Made by a program: the position numbers and the translations under genes | Part shown: positions 45,560-56,420 of the stretch, in pieces | How the letters are laid out: each line of letters begins with the position of its first letter | How positions within the stretch are numbered: the first letter of the stretch is position 1 | NCBI GenBank assembly: GCA_011009095.1 | Contig: VTPC01089972.1 | Coordinates: 1 to 64,000 of the forward strand | Origin: Ignelater luminosus | Taxonomy: Eukaryota > Arthropoda > Insecta > Coleoptera > Elateridae | DNA length: 64,000 nt | Direction: 5' to 3' | The notes under the pieces: model-generated | Databases searched by the model: none | What the model was told of the DNA's origin: nothing | The model's input: only the letters and a program-made list of their open reading frames with translations

Positions 45560-46150
45560 CTTTTTTTTCTTTTGGGGCGTAGTTGGCGTACATGCTGTAC
45601 TGACCAAACAAGTGGACCCCTTGAAGCGGCAGTTATCTTATGGAACTACTTCATGAGTGGACCGGGTATATGTTCTTCATTCAATTTACTGGCACCCTTG
45701 TAGTTTACATTTAATTAGTCATGGATAGTTATTGTTCTGTCTCTTTTAGATCGTTAGTCTTGCTGTTTCTTGTTCAGAATGTCTCGTAGGTATACAGAGA
45801 CTTTCTTTCATGTTTCCTTACTCGCTAACATTTCCGGGACAATTATATATTTATTCAGCTCCGAACCTGTATCTTGTTCACACGCTGTGCGTTTCTTTCC
45901 CATTTAGAGCAGATGAAAAACGTGAGCTGTGTATCGTCTTTTCACGGCAATACCAGCACGTATTTGTCTCCTCCTTTTTAATACCATGCAGGAAGTTTTG
46001 AAATCAGCCATGGCTTATCAGGAATTGAGACAGGTAAAAATTGACGTCCCCGTGCTTTCTGTTGTACCAATCTCCAATGTTTGGGATTAAGAGCTTCGTC
46101 TAATGAGCTTTCCCTGTGTCCCTACTCCATCTCTCTTGCCATTCCGTTAC
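45560..46150 (-). pseudogene. R1-clade LINE ORF2, C-terminal CCHC region and 3' end
   Basis: Minus-strand reading gives FYLSQFLISHG (about 46,005-46,040) and then NTCWYCREKTIHSSRFSSAL at about 45,905-45,965. In R1-clade ORF2 this is the C-terminal CxxC...H...C motif (TCxYCxxxDTAEHTxFxC). It continues EMLASKET and VSVYLRDILNKKQQD at 45,765-45,830, the usual C-terminal helix of the clade. After the end of coding an A-rich tract (on the minus strand) occurs at about 45,560-45,575, a plausible poly(A)-like 3' end next to gypsy integrase sequence. Confidence 0.72.
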
Positions 46151-47983
46151 TGTTTCCGCACGCACTCTTTTTTTAAATTTAGACTGGGTTCTTCCCTGGC
46201 TTGCCTTCTCATTCTTTCTTTTATGAGTATTGGGATCGATCTTGTTATAGCCTGTAGGGCTTTAGTTGAGACTGCCTTGTAAGACTGCCCTATTCTTATC
46301 ATAAGTCTCCGTTGGACCCCCTCCAACATAGTTCTGTATTTTTTAACATTTACTATTTCCTCTTATATTGGAGTTGCATATAGCATAATGGAGTATGCCA
46401 CTGAGGTTAATACCTGCCTTTTCTCTCCGATGGCCCTCCATTATTTGGCACCAGTCTGCCGAGTTTATTTGCGGTTTTTTCCGCTTTCTCCGTGATTCTT
46501 TTAATATGGCTAGCCCATTTGGAATTTCTACTAACCTAAACCCAAAGATACTTTACGGCCTCCGTGGTAGTCATTCTAACCTCTTCAATCTCCACAGTTA
46601 GTTCCTTGATAGAGTTACGCCCAACTAATATCATCGCCTCAATTTTTTGTGGCGCAAGCTCCAGTTTGTTGCGCACTAGCCAGTTATTAAGTTGTTGTAG
46701 CGCTATATTTGCCCTCATTCTTCATTGATCCTCATTTCTGCCCCTAATCAACAGGGCCACGTCGTTTGCGTAAAATGGTTGTCATCCCGGTTGGCAACTC
46801 CAACCGGAGGACATTGGCGTAGAAGATGTTCCAGAGTGCGGGACGCCCATGGATATTTTAACTTTTTGATTGTCTTCTTTGATAATAAGGTGTCTGTCCG
46901 TAAAGTAACTGCATATTATTTTTACCAAATATCTCGGTATATTTCTATTGATTAATTCTATAATTATCCCATCCCATAGGACCTAGTTAAAGGCTTTTTT
47001 GACGTCCACTGTTACCATAGATCGAAGTCCCTTGTCCTCAAGTTCCCGGAGTTAACTTCTTGGGAGCACTTTCTCACTTCCTCCAATGCATCAATAATAC
47101 TTTTCCTCTTGCGGAAGCCGTATTGCCTCTTGCTAAGCTGGGCTCGCCCTATTTTCAATGCTCTTTTTATTCTCGCTCTCAAGATATGCTCAAATAGTTT
47201 GGCAGTACTGCTTAGGATACATATTGGCCTATAAACCTTACTGCCATCTTGTTTAGCTAGCTTCTCAATCAGGTGTAGCCTTGCTTCTTTTAATTTTATC
47301 GGGAAGGTATTGGTTACCATTTGACTATAAAACACTTGGCTGAGGTAATTGCTTTGTGTATTTGCCATAATCTGTACTATTCCGACCGGAAGGGCATCTG
47401 TACCCACCGCCTTTTTTCTTCTTAATTTGCTCGCAGCCACAACTATTTATTCCTTTGATATAGCTCCATCAAGTTTATAAAGATTTTCTGGTTCTTGAGA
47501 AACAAATTTCTCCCATTTGTAAGCTTTATCTTCAGGGAAAAGATTTGTGATCTGCCGGTTAAGTTTCCCATCATCAAGGTAGGTTGACTTTGCCTGCTAC
47601 GATCTTTTAACCGTCACCCCAGATGTTATTTTTGATTTCATTGCAAACCGACCTTCAAGCCTCCTCCTTTGTATCCATAATCTCCTTCTTCAAGTTAATT
47701 CTTGCTGTTTTGTAGTTTTGCTGCAATTCAGTTCCTTGTTCCTGCCCTCCCGTTTGCTTTTGTTCCTTAGGCATTTCACCCTTAGTTCGGCGATCTGTTT
47801 GTGCCACCAGTATATTGTTGACCTCCTGTTATACGGCCTATTCTTCTTTGCGAACGTTTTGTCGCAGGTCTGCTTCAGTATCTGTGTATACTCTTCCACT
47901 GAATAATTCTTGCTTTCTATTCTTGTAATACTCGAGCTAAAGCTACTACTAAATTCTTCTAGTTTATTTTGTGTCATATCCAA
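46151..47983 (-). pseudogene. R1-clade LINE ORF2, linker and reverse transcriptase
   Basis: Minus strand from 47,983: linker with IESKNYSVEEYTQILKQTCD and RPYNRRSTIYWWHKQIAELR; RT start KKAVGTDALPVGIVQIM (47,365-47,415), SKVYRPICILSSTAKLFE (47,195-47,250) and LSKRQYGFRKRKSIIDALEE (47,080-47,140). Then come VDVKKAFN near 47,000 (family DVKNAFN), MGVPHSGTSST near 46,820-46,850 followed by a deletion, and FYANDVALLI near 46,745-46,775, where the catalytic YADD is YAND. Thumb: WLVRNKLELAPQKIEAMIL (46,630-46,690). C-terminal block EGVQRRLMIRIGQSYKAVST at 46,270-46,325. Multiple breaks. Confidence 0.82.
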
Positions 47984-48124
47984 TCATTCATACTCCTGGT
48001 ATTTCGTCTTCTTGTTTTTTTTCGATTCCGCTCTCTTTTCTTGCCAGTTGGTATTCGATATTTTGGTGGTTTGAAATTTTCGTCGACCTTCAACTCTCAG
48101 TTTACGATCCTTTCACAGATGTCT

Positions 48125-48682
48125 TTAGTGGCTAATGTTATGTCGATAATAGATTGGGAATCTTCCGTCATAAACGTTGGGTGGGTTTCCTTGTTGACCA
48201 CCTTTAGTCTTCCTTGTAATATTCACTCTTCTATCGTTTATGCTATTTCCCCATATGTGGGATTTAGCACTGAAGTCTCCTTCTATTATCACCTCTGCAT
48301 TTATGCCGTGCTGTTTTATGCTATTTTCGAGATTACTCAGAAATTCACTATATTCTTCTTTCAGGACGTCTGGCGATATATAACAGCTATAAATGTTTAT
48401 ATCTTCCGTCCTTATCCATACATAACCAACTCCTGACCCCATGTCATTAGTACCGAAGTCTCTATCGTTCTTACACAGCCATTTTGAACCTGATTTGTAT
48501 AAGGCTCGGACACTATCAGTATGTCTATAGTTTTTTCCTTGCTGTTTTCGTAACAAGTCATGTACCGGTTTCCTTCTGTTTGTATTTACTTGTAGTATTT
48601 TCCAGCCTATTTGTTTCTCCGTTTTACTATTTGTATTGGCTTGAGGTGCACTCATTTTTGGCTTTGTTTGTAAAGCTAACAT
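48125..48682 (-). pseudogene. R1-clade LINE ORF2, endonuclease domain
   Basis: The longest single R1 frame, 185 codons. ILQVNTNRRKPVHDLLRKQQ is the start of the APE fold; DSVRALYKSGSKW lies where the catalytic Glu motif (SEPN/SEQY) belongs and is not preserved. GVGYVWIRTEDINIYSCYIS and EVIIEGDFSAKSHIWGNSIN (GDFNAK with Asn changed to Ser) are typical of R1 elements, followed by DRRVNITRKT. The frame is open although catalytic positions are altered, so it decayed mainly by substitution. Confidence 0.82.
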
Positions 48683-48689
48683 AATTTAT

Positions 48690-49030
48690 TTATTTACTTT
48701 CGCACCGTTGACCAGTTTCCTGTACTTGGGGCTCTATGACCACCTCTCTCACAAGTGGGCAGCATTATTGCACTCTCTTGCCCTGTGTCCTAGTTCACAG
48801 CAGTTAAGACACACTTCTTTTCTATCGGGTCCTTTGCAGTCTCTGGCCTCATGGCCAAAGCCAAGGCATTTATAGCACCTCTGGATCATGATCATGTAAC
48901 GTACTCTGCAGCTCGTCCAACCTGTACTGATTCTGCCTAGCTTAACCAGGTCCGCCGCCACTCCTTTGCTAAGCTTTAATGTGGGTATCTGACTGCCTAT
49001 TCTAGTTGGCCTCAACGAGGTGACCCTGAT
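48690..49030 (-). pseudogene. R1-clade LINE ORF1, zinc-knuckle end
   Basis: Minus strand from about 49,030: VTSLRPTRIGSQIPTLKLSK, then VKLGRISTGWTSCRVR, and two intact knuckles CYKCLGFGHEARDC and CLNCCELGHRAREC (48,775-48,860). A third Cys/His knuckle follows after a frameshift or stop near 48,755 (GGHRAPSTGNW). This three-knuckle end is characteristic of R1-clade ORF1. The N-terminal half of ORF1 is absent: the element is 5'-truncated at about 49,030, where gypsy sequence begins. Confidence 0.82.
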
Positions 49031-49034
49031 TTCT

Positions 49035-49689
49035 TAATATTTTTCATTAACACGACGTGACAGTAAATCTGTATGGCAAGAATTCTCCGTTTTCACGTGG
49101 TTAATTTTAAAGTCGTACAGTTTTAAAGCGAGTGTGAATAGGAACATTGGTAGAAGTACTTTATAGTCAATTTCCAAAATTAAACCACGACCATAAACAT
49201 TTCATAAGAGCGGATGCTTCTTTCTCATTTTAAGTATACTTTGGTTTATTGTTTATCAGGATTTCTTGAAACACAACAAGAAGTAAAATGAGTAATTCTA
49301 ACTTTTTTAAGGGATATATCGAAAGATTTTGTATCTAATCCGAGTTTTAGTGATGAATAGGCATTTTCAAATCGATGAAGTAAACAAGATTCAATTTGGG
49401 TACTAGATGGTGCCAATATTTGTTGAAATCTCTTGCAGCAACTTTGACACTGAAAGGTAAACTATTGAAATACTTGAAAGAAAGCATCTCTTCTGGAATA
49501 TTGATGAGGTAGCAGTACAGTATAGTAACCCACACAAATACTAACTTTTTTGTAACTACAATTGGTATTAGCCCATTCAGAATATACGACTAGAGTTATT
49601 CCACCTATTTGCTGCAGACGTTGAAGTTCCATATCAACCTTGCTCATGACTGTGTAAGGTGCAGGCCTTTCTTCTCGAAACACAAGCAC
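49035..49689 (-). pseudogene. Ty3/gypsy pol: RT start and RNase H (left half of split element)
   Basis: Minus strand from 49,689: FREERPAPYTVMSKVDMELQ and GGITLVVYSEWAN, the start of the RT (family FxKARPVPYALxxKVExEL...SEWATPI). It reaches a DYKVT-like GYYTVLLP and then loses the palm. RNase H blocks follow: NEKEASALMKCLW near 49,200-49,245 (family QIEKEALAIxFGV), LEIDYKVLLPMF near 49,120-49,160 (family TDHKPLLxIF) and HTDLLSRRVNE at 49,040-49,075 (family NADALSRLP). It ends exactly where the R1 element starts; integrase of the same orientation resumes at 45.55 kb. Confidence 0.7.
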
Positions 49690-49699
49690 TGATCTTGCG

Positions 49700-52505
49700 T
49701 CTTGACTGAGAATTGATTCAAAAGTTCATGCCCGTGATTCGATTATACGATATCCATTCACTACCAAGTTGTTGCGGATCTTTTCTTGGCGATACCAAAC
49801 ATACTCGTATATACCTGTACTGTTTTCAAACATTCTGATTTTGAGCTCTTCCTTCCAATATTTTGATTGTATTATTCCCCTGTGTATTGTATTTAATAAC
49901 AAAACTGACTGAATAGTTCACACAATAAATTTTAATAGACCCACCTAGATAAATAGGAAACCATTTTATATAAATATTTGTTTACGCAATTTGTTCTTTT
50001 AATTTAGGTGTCCTCGAAGTTATTAACTGCATTAAAGTATTTTATAAGTTATAATCCACGCATTTGTTTCAGGTTATATTTGCAATTTATATCAAGTTGA
50101 ATTACTAAAATTTCTTCATCATAATAATTACAGAAAAGAACATTACCAATTAATGTTAATGATTCTTAAAAAAAAACTAAGGAATTTAAAAGTTTACACG
50201 GTTTTAGTTGCTAATTGTGGCATTTAAAAAGTCCGACTATTACTTTTAAAACCTACAAAAACAGTTTGAAACTAGGTTTTTGTAGCAATCACAATAAAAT
50301 TGATGTTGAAATTAAGACAAGGTTAGATTTTGTGTGAATTGATTTTAAAACTCGATAATAATAATAACAAAACCAAATAGGGTTATAATACTTAAAATGT
50401 GTATCAGTTTCATTCTGGCTATTTATAACCTGTCACGATTAATTTTTTTCTTTCAAAACTGTTACACCTGTGCTTCTAATAACAAATGACAAGTTAGTTT
50501 TTTTTTCTAGCAGTCTAATGTGGTTTATTATAATCAGGCCTAAAAACGAAGAAATTTAATTTCAAGGTTGCATTTTCTGATCCGGAATTATAGGTTTCCC
50601 TTTCTAAAGGTATCGCCCGAGTGCGCATTATTTCTTATCATAAATTATAATTAATTGGTTTCGAAAACCTGATTAAAAGAGAAGGTATGATACGGGGAAG
50701 TATAAAATCGAAATACTTCGGAAGGTTTTTACGAAATTAAATCAGATCATTTTTAAAGGTTAGTTGTTTTCCTCTTACAATACTGCGTTTAAAAAAAATT
50801 GCGTTCATTTAGGATTTTTTAGATGGATAAGGTTGCAGAATTGCTCTCATTTTCCAATCGCTAAAAAATTGTTTGCGATTAGGCCTTGAGTTTCTTTTTA
50901 TTCCTGATAACGCATGCAGTGCCAATAATATCAAGGTGAAATCACAACAGAATGAAACGTTTACTTATTAGTAGCCTCCGGTAGTAATTCTTTAAAACTT
51001 AACTCTATAAGTCGTATGTACGGCTCATTTACATCTACCGTTGTAAACAATAAATAACAAAACACTATCGCATTCCTCCTTTTTCTCACACACACATACG
51101 ATTCGTCCCTCACCTAAATATAGCTAAACAATAAAAATTCAGCAATAATTAATAGTAGGTAGTTATAAGAAGAAAGATGTCCTCCTATTAGTTTAGATAG
51201 TGCAATGTCCTCTTCAAATATTCACAGATTTACATAACCTCGAATAAAATTATGTATAAAAGGTTTAAAATCAAGTTTAAAAATCTAAAAGGTAAAAGTT
51301 TAATAACTTTCACAGTGAGTGATAATAGTAAGGTCCCAGCATCGAATCCTCACAAAGTGAAAAAAATCAGGTGGCTGGAAGTGATTTGCATGGAAAGTTG
51401 AACAGTTAAAAAATCTCGCCTGTTAGTTAAAAAATATTTCATAAGTTTTCCAGACGTAATACAATTTTTTTAATAGTCTAGTAAGAATTTATAGTATACA
51501 GAAGATTTTCTAATTAACAAACATTACGTATAGTAATAATTTAATATAAGGTAGTAGGTAGGAATTCATTTCAGCAAGTGTTAGATAATTATTTTCTGGT
51601 TAACACAGTCATCATAACAGTTTATGTATGGAGAAGATGTTTCTCAATTCGTTACACTTATGAAACATACTTTAGATTTTTATAATATAAATGCCGTACC
51701 ATAAACTTGTATCTATAGAGCAAAATTAATTAAATCAGAGTTTTTTTTTCTGAGTTAGAAATAATTTACATTTTCCTTTCTCTTAATAGTAATATAAATG
51801 TAGTTTATTTTAATAGTAAAACAAGGTAAAGCTAAATCATACAAAGGAAAAAGATCAAACTCATTTGTAATACTGTTCGTTTTTTATTATAGAAGCCGCG
51901 GGTTTTACCAAATTAGAGAAACTAAAACAAATAAATTACACTCCACGGCAAAATGTCAGAAGTGAGATAAAAACAAACGTAAATCTCTTTAACCTCTGCT
52001 AAAAGTGTCATAATATAACATAAATCATTGAACCATAACAGTGCATATGAAGGGAGTGGGTCATTATTACTTTAATCCAATAAACTCCGGAAAAATAATT
52101 AGAGTTTTGGTAGAATAACTGTACAATCTGTGTCTCTGAGATCTTTAAAGAGCACTTAAAGTTATATTGAATAAAATTGCTTCGAGAGGATGCGTGAAAG
52201 ATTTAATTTCATTTATATGACAAGCAAGAAATGTGCGATTGATCACGCTGTTAATGGCGCTCTCTTGCACGTATCCCATAAACTTGAAGTATTAATTTCA
52301 AGAACTTGATTATGTTTTAATTAATGCTTACAGTAACACAATGCACTCTTAACTTAAGAATATAAGTTTCTAACTTCCTTGATGCTAGCTGTCGGCGTTA
52401 CAAATCCTTGTGCTAAATAGTTATTCCTAAAGCCTCTAGAGTAGATATTACGGAAAATGTTACATTTTCTACAACTAACAATTAATTTACAAATAATTTG
52501 CTTTA
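49700..52505. other. AT-rich stretch without recognised genes
   Basis: About 2.8 kb with dense stops. No transposase, exon or terminal repeat was recognised. Confidence 0.5.
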
Positions 52506-52523
52506 CTTAAGGGACCGTGACCA

Positions 52524-52965
52524 TTGAACCAAGCCTTAATACATATTGGAAATGGCACCATGTCCATGATAGAAGCTTATCGCAATTATGGAGAGCCGAA
52601 AATTACAATTCTGAATAGAATTCATGGTAGAATCAAGGGAGGCCCGGAAGAAAAACTAGCTTGTAGTCTGGATCTATACCAACTAACCAAAACAGGTTTT
52701 CCGCGTAAAAAGCACCGCCTTCTGAATATAGTTAATAAAATAGTTTATAGTTTTGACAGAATGAAGACAAACTTCATTTGAAGAAGGGCGACCTGGGACT
52801 AAATAGTATAAACCTTTCTGAAGGGACATCCAAATGTTACTATTCGGGAACCACGAACCTTGACTAAATCATGCGCCATTATATCCAAAGAGTATATGTA
52901 TATTCGAAGATGCTGGACATTATGAAACATCCACGATGAATTCTCAGTGGCCCCGAAACTTTTTT
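52524..52965 (+). pseudogene. Pogo-like transposase N-terminus (psq HTH and CENP-B-type), left half
   Basis: ALIHIGNGTMSMIEAYRNYG followed by ITILNRIHGRIKGG is a pipsqueak-type helix-turn-helix as found at the start of pogo/Tigger-like transposases (AxxDIRNGxMSxxxAAxxYGVPxxTIxNRLxGR). Next comes LYQLTKTGFPRKKHRLLNIV, the CENP-B-like region, and after one stop FLKGHPNVTIREPRTLTKSC (52,805-52,870, family FLKRxPxLTxRKPExLxxAR). The reading fades near 52,965. The catalytic part resumes at 54.58 kb in the same orientation beyond an inserted gag element. Confidence 0.78.
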
Positions 52966-52969
52966 TCCT

Positions 52970-54490
52970 TTTCTTTGTCTCATGACTGTTTTAGAGTACC
53001 TACTATTTTACTTTTTACTTTTACCTCCTTCATCTGTCTTAGTGTTTGTATTGTTGGGTGTATGGGAAGCTAATTGTTAGCTCGTTGCTTACAGTGCAGG
53101 CAATTAAGTTTTGTACGTTTAACTCTTTGGGATTCCTCTATGTTGTAGTTTCCTACTTTGTTTCGAGGAGTGTCGATTAGCGTCAGTATGCCATTTTGGG
53201 GAGCTACGCAATGAGATGTTGGTTGTCTTGGTCGTGGTTAGTCTTCCTGGAGAGTTAGTATTTCAGGCAGGAAGTTGAAGAAAGCACCTGTGATATCTTT
53301 ATTCGACAGGGCATCTATGGCGATGGCCAGTAGTTTCTTTAGCTTGCCGGGGTGTCTGGTGTTTGCGGCGTTGCCTAGTATTCGGGTGAGGAGAGGTGAG
53401 GAGTCTTCCTTGCTGGACTGTTTACATTGGGGTGTTGTATGGATGTGGGCAAAAGAGGTTGCGACTACTTCGGCGAATGATTTGGTCAAGGGTGGCGGGC
53501 TGGGTGATGAAATTTCTTGGATCGGTCTTTGATTTTCCATTGCCGGTTCCAGTTTCTTTTGAGGGGTTGATCTTTTGGGGAACTTAGGACATCGTTGGTA
53601 ACTTGCAGGATGCCCCCCCCCCCCCGCAGTTGGCACATATTGCAGGCCGTTCTTTTGATTTACTGCAAGTGGCCGTGTGGTGGTCTCCGGCGCACTTTAC
53701 GCAACGGGGGGAAAATGGCAGACCCTCTGGGAATGGTTGAAGCCTCGACATCTATGGTATTGGGTGGTAATAGTGGGCTTTCTTCAGGGTGTTTCTGTCT
53801 TGATTTTTAGATGTAGAATGGAGTCGAGGTTCCAGATACCTGACGCTTCTGGGGTCTTCTTAATGCTTACATATACTAATATAATATAATATAAGGGGGT
53901 GGGACGTTTCTCTTTTCCCACGGTGATTCTGGTAATAGAGTTTATTTGGAATCTTTTTTCTTCAAGATCGTGTTTGATACCTGTTGTGTTGATTTCGGCC
54001 GGGATACCACGAATTACTACTCTAAGTGGTTTTTCTGCAGTGAGTTGGTAGGTGTAAAATTCCACTTTTTCTTCATCGAGAGGGTGGATGGTTTTTCTGT
54101 AGTCCTCAGGTTGAAAGCTTATTTCGTCATTTAGGTTTTTTGCTTTAATAAAGTTGTAATTTAGGCGCTTAAGTTCGCTGGACAAGGTGGTCTAACGTTC
54201 TTTGTTTTTTAAAATGCTGGGAGGGATTCGAGTTCGTTTTTCTTTAGAAGGTGCTCTCTCGGCGGTGTAATCCGCTTGCATGTCTTCTTCTTGTAGCATG
54301 GTAAATCTATTTTCGGTGTCGATGCCGTCAACTTCTGTTGACTCTTGTCAAGTGCATTTCGGGTTGTCTTTTGTGTCGTCTTTGTATATTCTCTTGTGGT
54401 AGTGTTGTAGGGGTTTTGCTCGTCTGTCGGGTCATCTGCTGAGGGTAGCACAACTAATCCTAAATGCCTAAAGAGTAATTTCTGGGACAA
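52970..54490 (-). mobile_element. Gag-only Jockey-like element, copy 2, inserted in pogo
   Basis: The minus-strand unit contains a whole Gag (54,490-53,238) followed by about 260 bp of non-coding sequence that ends in an A-rich tract (complement of the T/C-rich run at 52,969-52,982). No ORF2 motif occurs. Pogo-transposase sequence of opposite orientation flanks both sides. The exact borders and target duplication could not be read. Confidence 0.6.
53238..54490 (-). pseudogene. Jockey-like LINE Gag (PRE_C2HC plus zinc knuckles), copy 2
   Basis: Minus strand: N-terminus MSQKLLFRHLGLVVLPSADD from 54,490; a stop and frame change near 54,200; YNFIKAKNLNDEISFQPEDY, FYTYQLTAEKPLRVVIRGIP (54,010-54,070) and VGKEKRPTPLYYI, the PRE_C2HC region. 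The zinc knuckles are at 53,600-53,790 (HRCRGFNHSQRVC in one frame, GGGGHPASYQRCPKFPK in another). The tail SSPLLTRILGNAANTRHPGK and NKDITGAFFNFLPEIL closes at 53,238. The same domains and tail as the copy at 6.97-8.27 kb but clearly diverged in sequence. A C13 run at 53,613-53,625 sits inside the knuckle region. Confidence 0.82.
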
Positions 54491-54579
54491 TCGGAAACTA
54501 TATGGATTAAAAGCAAAACTTTTTTACAAATATGCAGTCAGTGGATTATATACTTGACTTAACAGAAATTATGAAATAC

Positions 54580-55610
54580 CTAGAACTGTTATTTTATTTG
54601 TCGACAGTCATGCTCTCATTTGTCGCTTTAGTTTAGCAAATTGTGTGATAACAATCAAATTATTTTACGTATATGCACTTCCGCCAAACACTAACCATTT
54701 TACGCAACCGACGGATTGAGTGTGTTTAAACCATTTAAATCCGACTGGAAGAAAACTGTTCGTGAGTGGTAAGATAAAACAGAAAATTCAAACAGCGTAT
54801 TAACAAAGAGTACTTTCTGTCAAATGGAAAATCTTCCACACATTATAAAAGAAAGGCTTTGCGAGGTTTGGACTGTATCTACTGAATGCAGATGCTGTTG
54901 AATACAACTAGTATATTGAAAATGCACTAGAGCAGAAGACGTATAATCGAGAAGGTATAATTAATCCTGATATAATTAATCCTGGAAATTTAGAAGTTGT
55001 AAAGAGATTTCTTCTGGCAGCCAATCATAAGTTGTCAACAACCGGTATTGATGGAAATGCTACTACGAGTATTCTAAAATCGCTAGAGAATCAAACTTAA
55101 TGCTTCACTACCAAATACTCTTTTAGATCATGGAAACAAAAAATTATTTTCACTTGAAAATTCAGATATTTAATACGATATTATTTGAAGGGATACAGAA
55201 GTACAGGATGATGGCATCCTTCGAAGTATCACCATACAAGTTTCAACTGATAAGCCCTTAGAGAACCTTAACAAAGAAAGAACCAAAGAAACGATTAGAA
55301 AAGAAGCCAGTCAAAGAGAGTACAACTAATTTTAGCAGCCACTTGTTTTGACCACAACCAGTATTATCAAAAACGAAAGGAAAATTAAAGACAAACTTCC
55401 ATCTGCGATATCGTTGTTAAAATACCGTAGATACTAAGAAAATAAAGAAAATACAAAACAGTAGCAACAAGAGAGAAATTAAGAAAAAAAAAGACGCAAA
55501 AGCTACTCTGCATCTTCTATAGATAGTGGATCAAGCGAAGAATATTTATGTGCAGAAGAACATGATGAGGTAGAACAAGAAGATGTCACAACTTTTCAAA
55601 TGAGACTCAA
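54580..55610 (+). pseudogene. Pogo-like transposase C-terminal half
   Basis: Plus strand: VILFVDSHALICRFSLANC (54,590-54,650; family LFVDGHxSH, second catalytic Asp present), then YALPPNTNHFTQPTD (third-Asp block) at 54,670-54,715 and VFKPFKSDWKKTVREW, the PLKxxW helix. Further matches are STFCQ, a GLYPLNADAVDY-like region near 54,865-54,910, and LPSAISLLKYRRY near 55,395-55,435. An acidic Ser-rich tail (SASSIDSGSSEEYLCAEEHD) follows at 55,505-55,565. It fits as the missing right half of the pogo N-terminus at 52.5-52.97 kb. Several stops and frameshifts. Confidence 0.75.
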
Positions 55611-56420
55611 ACTGCCATCCCTAGCTGAGGTTTGTGACCGAACTGGTGTTGAGACACAATGGCAGCAATTACTGTTAATTCTATTATGAAAGTTATGGAA
55701 GTCTTGACCAAAAAAGAAACCATCAGTGTAACTGATTGCAGCAAGATCTTCAAAGAAAGAGCAGCGAATGTGGTATATATTTCGATGGGCGCAAAGACAG
55801 GACCTATGTATCTTGGCAATGCTTCATCAATATCTGGTACTTTTCTTCAAATTAAAAACAGCATTTTAGAATTCTTATCTTTCAAAACCGATCTTTCTTA
55901 TCTCCAAGCCACAACACAACACAACACGGAATATAAGAATAGAGTTATACGACAGATTGGAGTTACCGTGGGACGGTATGCGTGCAATGAACATCCATTA
56001 TGCCACTTACTACAGCACCTTGATGGAGAAACTCTTGGACCAGCAGTTTACTCAGGTGAAATAGAAAAGCAACTACAGAGCTGTGAAGGAATGCCTATAA
56101 AAAACTTTGACAAGATTGAGGCAAGCTTGCCTGAAATACAGTTCGAAGATCTTAGCACGGACCAACAATACCTGTACGAAATATGTGATGGGATTTCTAA
56201 AGGTACTATTTCGGTAGATAGAATTTTAAGACTGTTTGTATTAACAGAGAACCCATCTTGAAATTTAACAATTTTAGCAGAGTTCGTTATGAAGGTCTAC
56301 GCGCCTTCGTGGTTTGGAATAAAAACTCAGCTAATGCCAATAATAGTAAAGCAGACTAATTTTTATTCAATGGAAAAAAACTTTAGTAGACCTGCCAATA
56401 TAGTTAACTGAACAAGATGT
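55590..56420 (+). pseudogene. Insect repeat-family protein (LPxLAxxCDRxGVSD type), degenerate
   Basis: KLPSLAEVCDRTGV opens the homology in frame with the upstream acidic tail; after a single-base frameshift near 55,655 a 200-codon frame (55,659-56,261) reads AAITVNSIMKVMEVLTKKET, then RVIRQIGVTVGRYACNEHPL, LLQHLDGETLGPAVYSGEIE, EDLSTDQQYLYEICDGISKG and ILRLFVLTENPS. After its stop the sequence continues FVMKVYAPSWFGIKT (56,285-56,330). This order matches a protein family repeated in many insect genomes, apparently of transposon origin (RNase H-like), whose function I do not know. An internal deletion removed the middle. Confidence 0.65.

Noticed and set aside
45895..45970. CWYC...H zinc finger as a retroviral-type nucleocapsid
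   Set aside because: Its context (FLSQFLISHG before, LRDIL helix after) is that of the R1-clade ORF2 C-terminus, so it was assigned there.
47969..48436. A 155-codon plus-strand open frame rich in hydrophobic residues
   Set aside because: It is antisense to the R1 endonuclease, whose minus-strand reading has clear family motifs.
51330..51365. Possible SINE/tRNA-like B-box (GCATCGAATCCTC)
   Set aside because: Poor match to the B-box consensus and no A-box upstream.
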